Positions 12,298-24,091 of a stretch of DNA of 64,000 nucleotides are shown in pieces. Within the stretch, counting starts at the first letter, position 1. Each line of letters starts with the position of its first letter. Location: NCBI GenBank assembly GCA_026419785.1, contig JAODTK010005550.1, positions 62,001 to 126,000 on the forward strand, read 5' to 3'. The position numbers were made by a program, and so were the translations under genes. The notes beneath the pieces are model-generated. The model saw nothing but the letters and a program-made list of their open reading frames with translations, did no database searches and was not told the DNA's origin. Origin of the DNA: Sclerodactyla briareus (lineage: Eukaryota; Echinodermata; Holothuroidea; Dendrochirotida; Sclerodactylidae).

Positions 12298-12814
12298 TTT
12301 ACCACGACCAGGGCACCGTGACCAACTGACCAAGGGCGCCACTGATGTCAGGATCAAGGAGGAACGAAGTTTTCTCCGCAGGGTCACCGGGTATCCACGG
12401 AGCGCCCACATCTCCGGCAGCGCCCATCCTAGCCGCAGTCGACAAATCACCACTAGGCAACCTACAGCGAACACGATACGCCAAGATTACCAGTATCTCC
12501 AACACGGAGTGCGCAGGAAGATGGTCCTGGATAGTAAGAGGTTCCGTGAACACGCCGGGATCATCACGCGTTGTCATAGCGACGACGAAAACAGCAAAGC
12601 CCACTTCTGCGAGGTACTTGGGCAACGCACATGTGCAAACTGCATCGAGGAGAGGAATCGACAAATGGCCGTCTTCTATCAGGATCGAGCTTTTCCGAAA
12701 ATAGAAACGACTGCTGCGAGTCTAGTTGCTCCGAGGCTATCGAGGTCACTGACAGTGTTGGACAGGAACACCACGAGGGGCGATGGTGCATCGCTATTCA
12801 AACATAGGACTTAG
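12298..12814 (+). CDS. terminal exon of an unidentified protein
   Basis: A strong acceptor (ttccttttcctcaacag) ends at 12297 and is followed by 171 open codons to a TAG at 12812-12814. The stretch is richer in GC than its surroundings. The protein is basic and hydrophilic with four cysteines close together: TRCHSDDENSKAHFC, then GQRTCANC, giving spacing C-x11-C-x7-C-x2-C. No transmembrane segment or signal peptide is visible. An AATAAA lies at 13069-13074, 255 bases past the stop, as expected for a last exon. Upstream exons were not found. I do not recognise the family; the cysteine cluster could mean a secreted or zinc-binding protein. The opposite strand is also open over part of the stretch, but lacks such splice and poly(A) signals. 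Confidence 0.5.
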
Positions 12815-13068
12815 GCAGCAGCGCTACTAGCCCGATACCTCATAGGACTTCGCCTGAATTTCGAGGGCCAATGAAACTCTTTGGTGATACGAGGCTACGC
12901 GCACAACACAACAGGCCTACAGGACATCGGGTGGAAAGTATATCGACAGAGACGGGTTAGCCGAACAAGTAACATCATCCATAAATTACAGTGATTACTG
13001 AATTTTTAATTTGACTTTCGCACCGCTGCCTACAAAGTCGGTTAGAACAGAGTATGAAAACTGAAGTC

Positions 13069-13074
13069 AATAAA
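13069..13074 (+). promoter_or_regulatory. AATAAA poly(A) signal
   Basis: Canonical hexamer 255 bases after the stop of the exon at 12298-12814. It also occurs by chance in AT-rich DNA. Confidence 0.4.
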
Positions 13075-13084
13075 GACCTCCATT

Positions 13085-13575
13085 TTGGTCAGAAAGCAAG
13101 ATAGCCTACACCCAGCAAGTTTTGTTGTAATCCATGGAAGTCACAAAAGTCACCTTCAACTTTGTCAGGAACAAAGGTAGTCCCCATCCACCAAGTTTCG
13201 TTTAAATCTGACGAAGTTTGGAAGGTCGCATAAATTATGCAAATTTGACCTTCGATGACCTTGAAATGACTTCCACATTTTTCGGGACCAACTATAGTCC
13301 CTACCCACCAAGTTTCGTTCAAATCTGACTACTTGAAAATTTCGCGTAAATCATGCAAATTAGCGGCCCCAGCATTGCAGTGATGCCCACTTTCGAACTC
13401 ATCCGAGAGTTCACTAGGCGGATACGTGTACCAAGTTTCAGATCAATCGGGTAAAGCGTGAGGTTACTGGCGTCTAAAGCCTAAAATTCCGGCGGCGACG
13501 GAGCATGGGACGGCGGCTACAGTCGCTACACACCCAAAACCATAACATTCCCGGACACTTCCAGTGTCTCGGGGA
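13085..13575 (-). mobile_element. Helitron-like element, 5' part
   Basis: On the - strand it starts TATA|TCCCCGAGACACTG and continues through a GCCGCC tract and a ttaggcgcc-like phrase, as in the copy at 13821. The CTAG end and its hairpin are missing. Inside are two direct repeats of about 130 bp with caccaagtttcgtt and tgcaaatt(t/a)g. Confidence 0.5.
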
Positions 13576-13820
13576 TATAATTAGATTTATAGGAAAATAG
13601 TATAGAAACAGTCATGGAAACATTCAATGAGACCTAGATTTCTATTGGTCAATAACTATACGTTACTATACCATAGGAAGACAATGTCAAATGAGGAAAA
13701 TGTGGGACCAACAATTTGAGGGGTAATATAAAAATTGAGCCTAAATTAGGGAGTCAAGGGATTAATATTACGGACCATATCAGGCATGAGGATGAAGGTT
13801 CACGAGGTGTGATCATAATA

Positions 13821-14323
13821 TCCCTGCAACACTGTAAGTGTGCGGGTATATTATGGTTTGGGGCTTGGTTTGGAAACCTAAAGCGTTAGCGGAATAACTC
13901 CTCAACGCGTTATCCTCTTAGCCTTATCTGATACATGGTACACATGTCCGCCCCAGTAGAATCTTGGATGAGTTCGAAATTCGACATCACTGCCGTTCTG
14001 CTGCCCTCTATTTTTTCAGGTTTTCGTGGAAATACAGAGTTAGTCCGATTTACACGAAACTGGGTGCACGGTATGAAAGTTGGTCCCCAAAAACATAGCA
14101 TTCATTCCAAGGTCAACGGAGGTCAATGTTTTCTTACGATTTGCCAGATTTGAACAAATTTGGTGGATGTGGACTGCTGCTATTCCTAAACAACAAGTAG
14201 GTCATTTCAAAGTTACCGGACATCAAACCGACATGATTTAAGTGGCTTTCTTCAAATGAGGTCCACAAAGGTAACTTCTGCGGGATATACACGTCGGCGG
14301 TTCACCCGCCTGCACATGTCTAG
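13821..14323 (+). mobile_element. Helitron-like element, 503-bp copy
   Basis: Starts A|TCCCTGCAACACTG, with an AACACTGTAAGTGT inverted repeat, and ends GGCGGTTCACCCGCC, nine bases, CTAG|T. Both the A-T flanks and the 3' hairpin fit a nonautonomous Helitron. No coding region. Confidence 0.65.
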
Positions 14324-15327
14324 TTCATATCCTGTATGCAAAAATGTTATCAGGGAGATGAGCCAGAATGGATAGTTGCTTCCATGACTGATCACACACC
14401 AAAATTGCGAGGATAATGTTTTGTAACAAATATAATCATACCAGTGATGAACTGCCTTGACTCAAATATAGAAATCCTCAACTGAATAAGAGAAATGAAA
14501 TTGAAAATATGTTTTGAAAAACTCCCAATTCCTGCTCATGTGGCAACTCGCCAACGTGTTTCTGCAGGAAGCTGTTTCCACACCTTCATATTACCCTTCC
14601 CAGTTTAAAGAGGCAAAATCGTCTCGCAACACATGGTTAAAAATAGACGGTACTGCGTGTATGACGTCGCGATAAAACTACACTGACATGTCATAGTGCC
14701 GATATACTGCCAACCGTCATCTAGCGGTACACAGAATCGTACTGAGACGATCTTGAGTCATAACGTTTTACGAACGCACGCCGCCGGGCTGGGGTCGTTT
14801 GCCCGCTATTGCTAACCTGACGATATTGCGTCTCATATACTCGACCTCTTTCCATTTTTCCGGGTCCTTCATTGTTACGCCCACTCCATGCATTGCATAT
14901 GCGGAGGCCCGAACTTAACGGCAGTATAATGTCCCATACTATTTCACAGTCTTTGGCAAGACTGGGCCAGGCGAAGCGGGATGCTCACTCTGTCAGTACA
15001 TTGTCCATAAGGAGCATAATTGTCATGGTCTTAGGTCGCTTGAAAGTGACTGTGTGTGTTGGGGGGGGGGGGGGGGGGGGGGGGGGGGTCACTTTTTATG
15101 ATTTGTCAGTCACAAAATGACTGAGCGAGGTATGGGTCATCGCACCCAGTTTGTTGACCCACCCGAGTGCAAGGACTCGCCTTGTCCGGGGTAGTAGCGG
15201 GTGCGTCTAGCAATTGACAAGTGCTAAGGATCACATTCGTTCCTGCTCGGTACACTCACACTTTCACCAATTGGTTGCGCCTATGCCTGCGAGCAGTACC
15301 TGTATTGTTCGCGTCTCCATCATTGAG
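14324..15327. other. no gene recognised; G28 run
   Basis: The longest homopolymer of the window, G28, is at 15061-15088. Flanking sequence shows no repeat end or coding motif that I can name. Confidence 0.5.
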
Positions 15328-15612
15328 GCCCCCATACACGATCATTTTTCGTCTATTAATTGATGTCAATTAATAGACGTTCTCCACACATCTTCGACAT
15401 GAAAGGTTTTATGCACTAGTAATAGCACATACAACCATTTTAATGACAAGCTGTCATCCATGGATTTCAAAAGAACTTTTAGTTACTTCAATTAAATTGT
15501 TCCAAATCATTTCACCTTATTGTCTGTTATACAAGGTCGACTTTTTCGTCAATTGACGAAAACATCGATCGACATCGGTTAATTGACAGGAAATTGATCG
15601 TGTATAAGGCCC
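15328..15612. mobile_element. MITE with GGCC..ATACACGATCA inverted ends
   Basis: Left end GGCCCCCATACACGATCA pairs with right end TGATCGTGTATAAGGCC. Inside is a perfect 14-bp inverted repeat (15350-15363 and 15366-15379, CGTCTATTAATTGA) round a 2-base centre, and the palindrome CGTCAATTGACG near 15548. Length 285 bp, noncoding. The superfamily is not certain. Confidence 0.65.
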
Positions 15613-15644
15613 GTACCACACCCACCAACTCAATGACATCGCAC

Positions 15645-16617
15645 ACACTTAGGAATGTTGGAATAAAATATGCAAATTAGAAAAACTGAATGACCTAAAA
15701 TCTATATTCAAATGTTGGGGACGAAAGCTAAACAATAACATATCAGTGCTTACATAGCGCTTTTCCACATGCTCAAAGCGCTTCACATATATTACCCCTG
15801 ACCATCAGTGACTAGTCACACCCTACTAGATGGCACGCATTTCTGGCTTGTTCACTTCTGACGCACTATTCCAGTACATCACTTGGTGTGTCCGGAGCCT
15901 TTCCAATAGGGCAGCTACAGTCACCTCACAAGGTACCCACTTTTACATGTGGGTGCGTGGAACAGATTAAGTGACTGCATTGTCCACCTCATTGGCGGAA
16001 AGTGCTCGGGTTTCCAATGGGCTCCGAACTCGCAATCAATGGTTTTGCAGTCTGGAGCTCTATCGACTGGGCTAATCTCCCAGGTCCCATGGAAATCCAA
16101 CCAACTTGATATTTTGCATAAATTATGGAAAAATTAGACACATTGAATGGCCTCCAGTGACCCCAAAAAGTTTCGAGACTGAAGGAAGACCATATTCACA
16201 AAGTTTCATAAAAATCAGCCACTTTAAATTATGCAAATTAGACAACTGGATCAGCATATTTTATGCTGAAAATCTAATTAGCTCATCTACCTCATCTCCT
16301 TTACCTATGTGCTAAACCAATCACCATAGCACCTACCGTTCGTCTGTTATCTTGCTAACGAGCTCAAACAATAAATTAAATTAAAATAGGCTAATTACCC
16401 TATTTAATCAGTTACTTTTGTACCCAAAATCCAATCAGATCGTGTTCACCCAACTCCAATATTACATACAAAATTTCATCAAATCGGATTCACCGTTTCA
16501 GAGAAATCTGCTAACAAGAAAGCGGGACACACACATCACACACAGACACACTTACATACATACACACAAACGAAAAGTGATCGCCAAGTCTCTTCCTGCA
16601 TTTTGTTCAGGCGAGAC
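15645..16617 (+). mobile_element. GGCGAGAC-ended element, copy 2, interrupted by a SINE
   Basis: Holds the family phrases gcataaattatg, gaatggcctccagtgacccc, caccatagcacctaccgttcgtctgt, cttgctaacgagctc and the CA-rich 3' part, ending TTCAGGCGAGAC. A reverse SINE (15735-16085) splits its left part. The proper 5' end is missing. Confidence 0.55.
15735..16085 (-). mobile_element. tRNA-derived SINE, reverse copy
   Basis: On the - strand a tRNA-like head (gattagcccagtcgatagagc, then gcgagttcgg) leads to a tail with aagcgctttgagcatgtgg and agcgctatgtaagc. This head and tail are typical of SINEs with a tRNA promoter. The match at 19824-20085 shares the tail and body. Confidence 0.65.
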
Positions 16618-17149
16618 AAAAACAGGTGGACAGACAACAAAGCCCAAAGCAATAATAACAAGCTTAGTAAGATTCAAATGAATGGGACAACTTAGAGTGT
16701 ATATCATTAAAGAATATATTTTTCTATAATATTTCTATTACAACTCCATATTTGAGTGCATTGCAGCATTTATAATGTATATGTATATATCTGGGAAGTA
16801 GTTTGATGAATCTATAAATGTACAATATGCAAATTCCAATACCCTAAAATAATTTTTTGACATCAAAGTATCTAAGCGCATTGAATTTCGAGAAGCTGGT
16901 TTTGATTACCACACAGTGGTATAAAACACAAACTCCTCTAGCAATAAAAGGCCACCTTAAGTACTTTTCATACAAGTGAATTCTTGAACCGCCAGTCTCG
17001 GCTTCCTCAAGATCAGTGATTAATTATTTCGCATCTTGCATCTATGTTTCAACCAATCAGATCTTAAAGATGTCGAAGAGCAAATTGCCTATTGGTGGGT
17101 AATAACAGCACAGTCTAAAAGTATATAGAGGTGAATATAATTTGCCAGC

Positions 17150-17710
17150 CCCTCTAAATGACACTAATCAGTGACCAATTTCAAATTCATCAGTACTGAG
17201 TGTTGACCATGTATTTACCAAGTTCGTGGAAATGTGGCTAAAATTGCTTAAATTAGGCAAATTAGAAACAATACTGACTCCAGTGACCCATTCTTTCATA
17301 TGATAATTATGGAAACAATATCTAAGGACCACAAATCTACGATTCTGCGCAAATTAGACTACTCAGTTGGTTAGTATTTTCCACACTGGAAATGTAACCA
17401 GTTCATCTACAAGCTATCCTGTACTTATAAGCCACACTAAATCGCCTTGACATCTACCGTTCGTTCATAAGACTGTTAACGAGACTGAACAACGAATTAC
17501 GGCTAATTTGGTCTACTTAATTACCGACTTTCGTGGCCAAAATCTTATCAGATCGTGTTCACCCAATCCCGATAATACTAACCAAATCTTCCAAAATCGG
17601 TCTCTAACCGTTTCAGAGAAATCCTGCAAGAAAATGTGACACACACACATAAATATACACACACGCAAAAGTGATCACTAAGTCTCGTTCTGAACTTTGT
17701 CAGGCGAGAC
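17150..17710 (+). mobile_element. GGCGAGAC-ended element, copy 3
   Basis: Starts inside the family consensus (cactaatcagtgaccaatttc) and runs through the gcacctaccgtt-like and cttgctaacgag-like phrases to GTCAGGCGAGAC at 17701-17710. Internally deleted relative to the copy at 457. Confidence 0.6.
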
Positions 17711-17750
17711 CATACAAACTATAGGCCTACATTATATACACATTACACAG

Positions 17751-18014
17751 CAGGGTTCCCAGCATCCCAAGAGAATAAAATTCCATGATATTTTCATGAT
17801 TTTCCCATAATGAACTTTCAAAATTCCAGGATGAAACTGAGATGATTTTGTTCATGTACCACGACCACCTAAGCATATCGAAAAACCACCACGACCAAGC
17901 AGTTCTTCTGTGTGTCAATCAAATTCCATGTTTTTCCCAGGATTTCAAGGATCCATTTCAAATTCCATGACTTCTCCGGGTTCCCAAGATTTCCCAGGGA
18001 AGGCTGGGAACCCC
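17751..18014. mobile_element. MITE with GGTTCCCAGC inverted ends
   Basis: Left cagGGTTCCCAGC pairs with right GCTGGGAACCCcag. The interior holds inverted phrases such as aaattccatga and tcatgattttccc. Such ends with CAGGGTTCCCA are common in hAT MITEs. Target-site duplication could not be fixed by eye. Confidence 0.6.
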
Positions 18015-18727
18015 AGCACATGTTCCGAAAATATCCGAACATGCGTCTCACTCTGGCCTTACAGCCCATATTCCAGCACTCAGCGCCCCATGCACACATG
18101 AACGAGTCCACATACCCAAATTTTTCATGTAGAGTGTATCCTTTGCACATGGGAGGACAGAGAGGGCTCATATGATATTTAGTATTGATTGTGAAGGGTG
18201 GATGAAGACTGCGATTTGTACTGCTGGACTTCCTTCCATACTCTGTCACTTAGTCAGCTCCGACTCTATTCACCGCTTCAATTTATGCGGACGGGGTGGA
18301 GGGGTGGCGAACTGGAAATGGGTGAGCATTACAGGCAGGGGATAGTTGGACTCATGTAGAACAAACATATTTTTCCCCCTTTGTTGGGGTGGGGCGGGCG
18401 GTCAAAGAAACGGAACATTTACCATATCTCTAATTTCTAATCTAAGATTTCGAACCAAGAAACCAACCAACGAGATGTATTCGTCAGGTTCCAATATGCA
18501 TGCATTGCGGATTGCATTGAAAGCAAAAATAAACTATGTAGCAACTTGAAATTAACTGAACTCCTCCAATAGTGTCTAAGGGCTAACTACACCTACTTGT
18601 TTTTGACAGCCCATGTTGAATGCGCTCATACCTGATTGGACGGATCGGATGAAATACGTGTGCGCGTAACGATGTGCCCGACCGAATACCTAGAAACATG
18701 CGCGTCCGAAATGGACAGTCAACAAGG

Positions 18728-19530
18728 CGATCGCCCCCAGTGTCTCGCCTGGTTGCGTGATCAGGTTTACTTCTATTAAGTTCACGTGCAAACAGATTAC
18801 AAAGGCATTTCATGTGTCGCTTAAAGATTTCGGTATTAGCAACAGAAACAGCCTACTAATCAGTGACCAATTTCAAATTCGAAAGTACTGATTATTGACA
18901 ATGTTACTAAAGAAGTAAAAGTTCTGTGGAAATGTGACTAAAATTGCCTGAATTGTGCAAATTGAGGCAATTTACCAAGTTTCACGAAAATCTGGCAAAC
19001 TTTAAAATTATGCATAAATTATGCAAATTAGACACGTTGAATGACCTCCAGTGACCCTGAATTCATGATAAAAAAATTGGAACTCCAAGGTAAACCATAT
19101 CCAACCAGGTTTCATGGAAATCCAAGCAACCTGAAGATTTCGCAATTAAACTATGCAAATTAGGACAGTTTGAATGACCTCCATTGACCCCAAATTTTGT
19201 GGAGAAAAGAAGTTTTGGGACTGAAGTTTGACCATATTCACCAAGTTTTGTGAAAATCTGACAACTGAATTTTGCATAAATTATCCTAATTAGATGACTT
19301 AATTAGAATATTTTATGCTGAAAATCTAATCATTCATCTACCTTATATCCCCCATCTATTTGCCAAACCAAGTCACCATAGCACCTACGGTTCATCCGTA
19401 ATCTTGCTAACGAGCTAAACAATAAATTACATAAAATATGCTAATTACACTACTCAATTTGTGTCATTTTTCTCCCCAAAATCTGATCAGATCATGTTCA
19501 CCCAACTCGATGCTACCCTGAAAATTTTGT
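18728..19530 (+). mobile_element. GGCGAGAC-ended element, copy 4, 3' end missing
   Basis: Starts CGATCGCCCCCAGTGTCTCGCC like the copy at 457 and carries three repeats of a unit with accatattcaccaagttt, tgcataaattatgcaaattag and gaatgacctccagtgaccc. It stops near cacccaactcgatgc without the CA-rich tail. Confidence 0.6.
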
Positions 19531-19639
19531 CGCAATTGCACTTCCCATTCGAATGGATGTGAAAACCAGTGGATGAATTTGCAACCAATAGGAGAACAAG
19601 AACACACCACTACATTGTGATTCCTTACCCAAATGGTTT

Positions 19640-20540
19640 AAACTAATCAGCCATGAAATATCGCCAACCTATATACCAAGTATGAGCACAACATATTAGC
19701 GTTTGAACAGTTATCATGTTTACCAATTTCAAACTAAAATATTGACCTGCTGACCTCAGGTGACCAATGATCTAACCTCAAACCAATAAGGTTCATATAC
19801 TCTTCATGACCAACCTATATAATAATAATAATATCTCGTTCTTATATAGAGCTTTTCCCACGTCCAGACATGCTCAAAGCGCTTTACAGATATTACCCCT
19901 GACATTTAGTGACTTGTCACACTCGTACTATTATAGCACGCACCCTCGCTTGTTCTCTCCCGACCAATTCCAGTACGTTGCTTCATCGTGTCCCCCGGGG
20001 ACTTCCCAATAGGGCTGCCACATACAGCGCTCGCTACTCTTCACGAGTCACCTCACAAGGTACCCACTTTAACACGTGGGTACCAAGATTGAGTCCTATA
20101 TACCAGTACATTCAACAGTTACCACGTTCATAAGGACTTCATATCTGAACATTTGCTTTGACCTAGGATGAACATCAACTTTACCCAGAAAGAATATAGG
20201 TCATAGGCGTGTACAGCGTGCCCTCTACATGTTTGCACTGGACAGTGGTAATGTGCACAAGAATTTTAGAATTGTTGACAATAGGTGACTAGAGACCTGA
20301 CCCCAAAGAATAGGGATCAGCCTCTTCTTTTTTGTTGGAACATTAGACAGTTTCCAGACAGATCAGACTTTGACCTCTGTTGACCTGAGGTGACCTTGAA
20401 ACTTGAATGCAACCCCAAACGAAGAGGGATCATCTCTTCCAGTATATAAGGCCAACCTACATTGCCGAGTATGAGGCTCCCGACATTTTGGTCTTGTTCC
20501 AAAGTTATCATGTTGAAACATGGTTTTTAAACTGATATAA
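19640..20540. repeat. diverged dispersed repeat with a nested SINE
   Basis: Left and right parts share phrases such as gacctcaggtgacc / gacctgaggtgacc, ccaacctatatacc / ccaacctacattgcc and gttatcatgtt, so two or three diverged units appear to be present. A SINE fragment (19824-20085) sits in the middle. Confidence 0.45.
19824..20085 (-). mobile_element. SINE fragment, reverse
   Basis: Starts with ATT-type repeats (aataataataata) then tatatagagc...atgctcaaagcgctttaca, as at 15735-15800, and runs to gtacccactttaacacgtgggt. The tRNA-like head is missing. Confidence 0.6.
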
Positions 20541-21800
20541 TTAATATTGACACAGACGACATTTTAATTAAATGATAGCTTCCTGTATCTTAACCCTTTG
20601 AGTCCTGAGGATACAGAGGTGTCACTGCTGCATCTGTTCAACACTCTTTCCGGCCTCAAGGAGTAATCACATGAAAACAATATCGGGGACAGTACTCCTG
20701 CTTGTTCACGCCAAACCTCTGCCTTGAGGGGTTGAAGTTAGCAATGAGGTTTTTACCTCGTTCAATGGCACATTGTGAAGATTGCTGGCTGTGCACACAT
20801 GCACGCTCACGGCTTTCATTCTAGCACCTCACTGCTCCGGAGGCGAATTAACCCATGCCACAGACCCTGGTTGGGTCTAATAACGTAGTCTGCAAGTCCG
20901 ACCTGAATGAACAGATATAACTGCCCATGATTTGTTAACAATTATAACTGCACATGATTGGTACAGCAGGACATAATTCCAGTATGTGATCCAGGTTGAC
21001 TTATCAATGTCCGCCATCATACATGAGGTGTCTGAGGTTAAGAATATATTACCCCAAAATTGGTTCAATTTCTCTGAGAGACTCATTGGTATACATAGTA
21101 TGCAGTGATATATACAGAGTAATAATAAACTTAACAGTTAACAGCAAGCAAATTTTGCCCTCGTCTAGATTCACAATCTTGTAATGAATTAATGGTATTC
21201 ATTTCCTTGACATTCGTATGTTCATAGCATACTTTGGGTGTAAGGATGATACCACGGATGAGTCTATTACCAGACGTTTCAAGTAATAGTTCACGTAAGG
21301 GCAAATGAAAGGTATTACATCTCATCATTGTGATTATCACAACAGTAATCAAGGAAGAATTTGCTTACCAAAATGCAATTGAGGTTTCGACCTTGATTAC
21401 TGCAACTGTGCGGACAGGAACAATCCTAATTATATAAGAGTTATTTCTCCTTCCTCTCCCTAAATCCCCATCAAAACTAAATTACCCGTTGCTGTGATAC
21501 TGTACCCCTGCCTCCTCTGCGATTTCCTGAACCGAAAGGGCTAGGCTAGAATTCTATTGTTGCGTATGCAGGTCCAGTGCGCATGTGAAAAATCATGAAT
21601 TCACGTCCTTAGCTGGGGCCAGTGTCTAAATATGGCCTATTTAACTCGCAAAGATAGATATTGTTTCCACAGGGGCAAAAATATTTTTTACGAGAATAAA
21701 CCAACACCGAATGGGCAAATAAGCACATGTACCAATGAGTATACGGGGGTGGTATTCACTGCGAATGAATTCTATGGATCATCTTCTTAAAAAAAACAGA
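20541..21800. other. no gene recognised
   Basis: AT-rich, with open frames no longer than about 80 codons and no recognised motif or repeat. Confidence 0.4.
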
Positions 21801-21808
21801 AACCTATG

Positions 21809-21990
21809 GTGGCTGAGCTCAGTGACAGACTACGATAGTTTGGACACGTGAGACGCCGAGATGTGACCTATGTTGGGAGGAGAGTGATGGAGCTTGAGGT
21901 GGGGAAGAGGGCGAGAGAACAATCAAGGAGGAGGTGGAAAGACTGTGTTAAGAAGGATATGGCAGTTGCTGAAGTACAGGAGGAAGGCAC
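21809..21990 (+). pseudogene. LINE reverse-transcriptase C-terminal remnant
   Basis: The frame from 21809 reads FGHVRRRDVTYVGRRVMEL, then RRRWKDCVKKDMAVAEV. This matches the well-known C-terminal end of many non-LTR retrotransposon polyproteins (R-W-F-G-H-V-x-R-R-D ... G-K-R-x-R-G ... R-W-x-D-x-V-K-x-D-M). One in-frame TAG stands where Trp is normal (R-*-F-G-H-V), and the GKRARGRP-type stretch is altered to GKRAREQS. No catalytic RT domain (FADD) or endonuclease is present upstream, so it is a truncated dead copy of about 180 bp. Confidence 0.65.
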
Positions 21991-22651
21991 CTCAGGTTTT
22001 TTTCTTTTCAAGTGAATCCAGACTGTGAAAGGAATAAATGGAGGTGGATTTCATTTTGACCGTCATATTTTTTTTATTGGTGATTTTTCAAATGGAACAT
22101 TGCCCTTCTAGTGTTTACCAAATAGTAATCAACAATGCCAATTAATCAACAATGCCCCAAATTGGCAGAAATATGGCAATTTTTTGTGTGTGGTTTTTTT
22201 TTTGCGTGCATCATAGTGAAGACGAATGAGGCAAGTGTCACATTTGATCAAGACACAACATATAAATCCTAACAAATTCCTCAGGCCTAATTCACAGGCA
22301 GGCACAGAGAGAAAATACATCAGAACAAAGAAGAAGAATGACAATCCTTCACTGTCATACAGAAGTTCCACTAATCTACATGTAGTTGAAATTTCTTCCT
22401 GGAAAGGAGGGCTAGGCTAGGCAGCCAAGTTATGATTGGATAATTGACTGATTTAACAATAAATCATGACAATAGTTTGGCCTATTTAGGGAAAAAACAG
22501 CTACATAACTATATATTTTCTGAAAATTGTGCATTGAGTCTCCTGATACACTCTTGCCCTATACAAATGAACAAGTGTTATAAACTTCCTGAATCGAAAT
22601 ACCTGATAAAGTTTTCTTGAACAAGCACCTGCCTGGACTGGCTCACCTGCT

Positions 22652-24091
22652 TGAATGCAACACCTCTTGCTTCTTGTTTGCGACATCGAGGCGGACTTGA
22701 CCTTTGAAAGTGACAGGAATGGAGCAGGAACCATCTTGGGACTGTGCCTGCAGGATCAGTGATGAAAGTCCAACCTCCACTTGCCCTGCATCCAACTTCA
22801 GCTTCAGTTCTCTATCGAGCAAGGAGCCGCCTCTGCTCTGGTCGGTGTTCACACCCTGGTCTCGAACGAGGACCTTAAAATCACAGTGACACCTGTTCTG
22901 CCAGGAATCAGAATCCCGACTTCCGGGTGGTGTACAGTCTCCGTCGGAGCCTCCAAACTCTGAGGAGTTGCTGGTATTCTGAAAAACACAGTACAGGACC
23001 TTTGACAATGGGAGTAGATTGTTGCATAATCGTGGCTGCAGCAGAGGGTCCAGATGACTCCTGCTTGGATCCCTCTGACTCTGGCTGATGTAGGGAATCC
23101 CTTTCTGGCACCTTGACGCTAAGTGCCGGTTGACCATAGCCCCTCTGGATCCCGTTGACTCATCCCAAGTTTTCTTATCACCTTCACCTAATCTAGGACC
23201 CATCATGTTTCCCACCTCTTTTGAATCAGAAAGCATTTTAATGTCCTGTGTCCTCATTTTACCTTGATTATCAGTCACAAGATGATGAACTCTGGCAAAT
23301 GGAACTGAGAGACCCTTTTCCTCCCTTGAATCTCCCTCAGGCAGTGTCTGCCATGAGGTCCCTCTAGGGTCACCGTTAAAAACACTGTTAGCTTTCCCTT
23401 CTGTTCTTGGTCTCGTTTTGGGCAACCTCTGCTTCTCTATTTCCATGGCAGGACAGAGAGGGTCCACAGACTCCTGGTCTGGATCTCCTGTGTAGAATTG
23501 AGACCAGGACCTCAACTCTAAAAAATTCCTAAAAGAGGGTGGACGACCATTCCCGGCATCCTTGCTGCAGCAGGCACTTCGACTGAGTTTGTCAGAAGGG
23601 GGCTGCTGGCCAAGTGGGCTATTTTCTTCACGAGACGATGGGTCCAACTGCAGGATTGTCTCCGTAGCGAGCTTGAATGCCTTGTCTGTTCGACCTGTAT
23701 AAACTCGAGAGGTCTCCCACAAACTCTGAACAGAACTGTAGTCCTTCGAGTTTTCCTTTCCTGTATCCCCCTCTCAGATTAAGAGAGCAGAGTCAGCTGC
23801 TGGTGGACCGCCGAGAAGAGGTCCTTCACTCCGAGGTTCGTCAGAAAGTCGTTCATCATCCTAAGATAGAGCACGGTCATGTCTAGGATTACCTGCCTTG
23901 TCGAGGCGCTTCTCGCTTGGGATGTTGTAAATGTAGATCAGGAATGGAAGGGAACGAATGGCCTGGAGGTAGTTGTTGATACGGTCTCTCCGTCTCTTCG
24001 AGATTATCTTATGAGACTCGAGGTACCGCTGGGACCTCAGGCTCTTCCTGGAGCGCAGGTCGACAGGCGTCCAGTCCACCGGCCTCTTCAT
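22652..24091 (-). CDS. HELT/HEY-like bHLH transcription factor
   Basis: From ATG at 24091 the protein has a basic region and helix 1 (residues 22-49, SHKIISKRRRDRINN then YLQAIRSL), a loop, and RLDKA at 62-66. Helix 2 follows as VILDMTVLYLR (23892-23860) but one base out of frame. In HELT and HEY proteins this place reads LEKAEIL.MTV.YL. The basic region lacks the proline of Hairy/E(spl) proteins, favouring HELT/HEY. Such factors bind E-box or N-box DNA as dimers in the nucleus, usually as repressors. A segment with GYRKGK and LQFCSEFVGDL near 23690-23760 may be an Orange domain. The rest is a Ser/Pro/Gly-rich tail of about 360 codons, open from 23773, where a second frame (22908-23111) also looks coding. 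It ends at a good donor, CAG|GTGAGC, at 22652/22651, so a further exon is likely. Family confident; exact exon and frame structure not. Confidence 0.7.

Noticed and set aside
12133-12664. Two - strand frames of 113 and 121 codons
   Set aside because: They overlap the GC-rich + strand exon that has acceptor and poly(A) support; GC-rich DNA keeps other frames open by chance.
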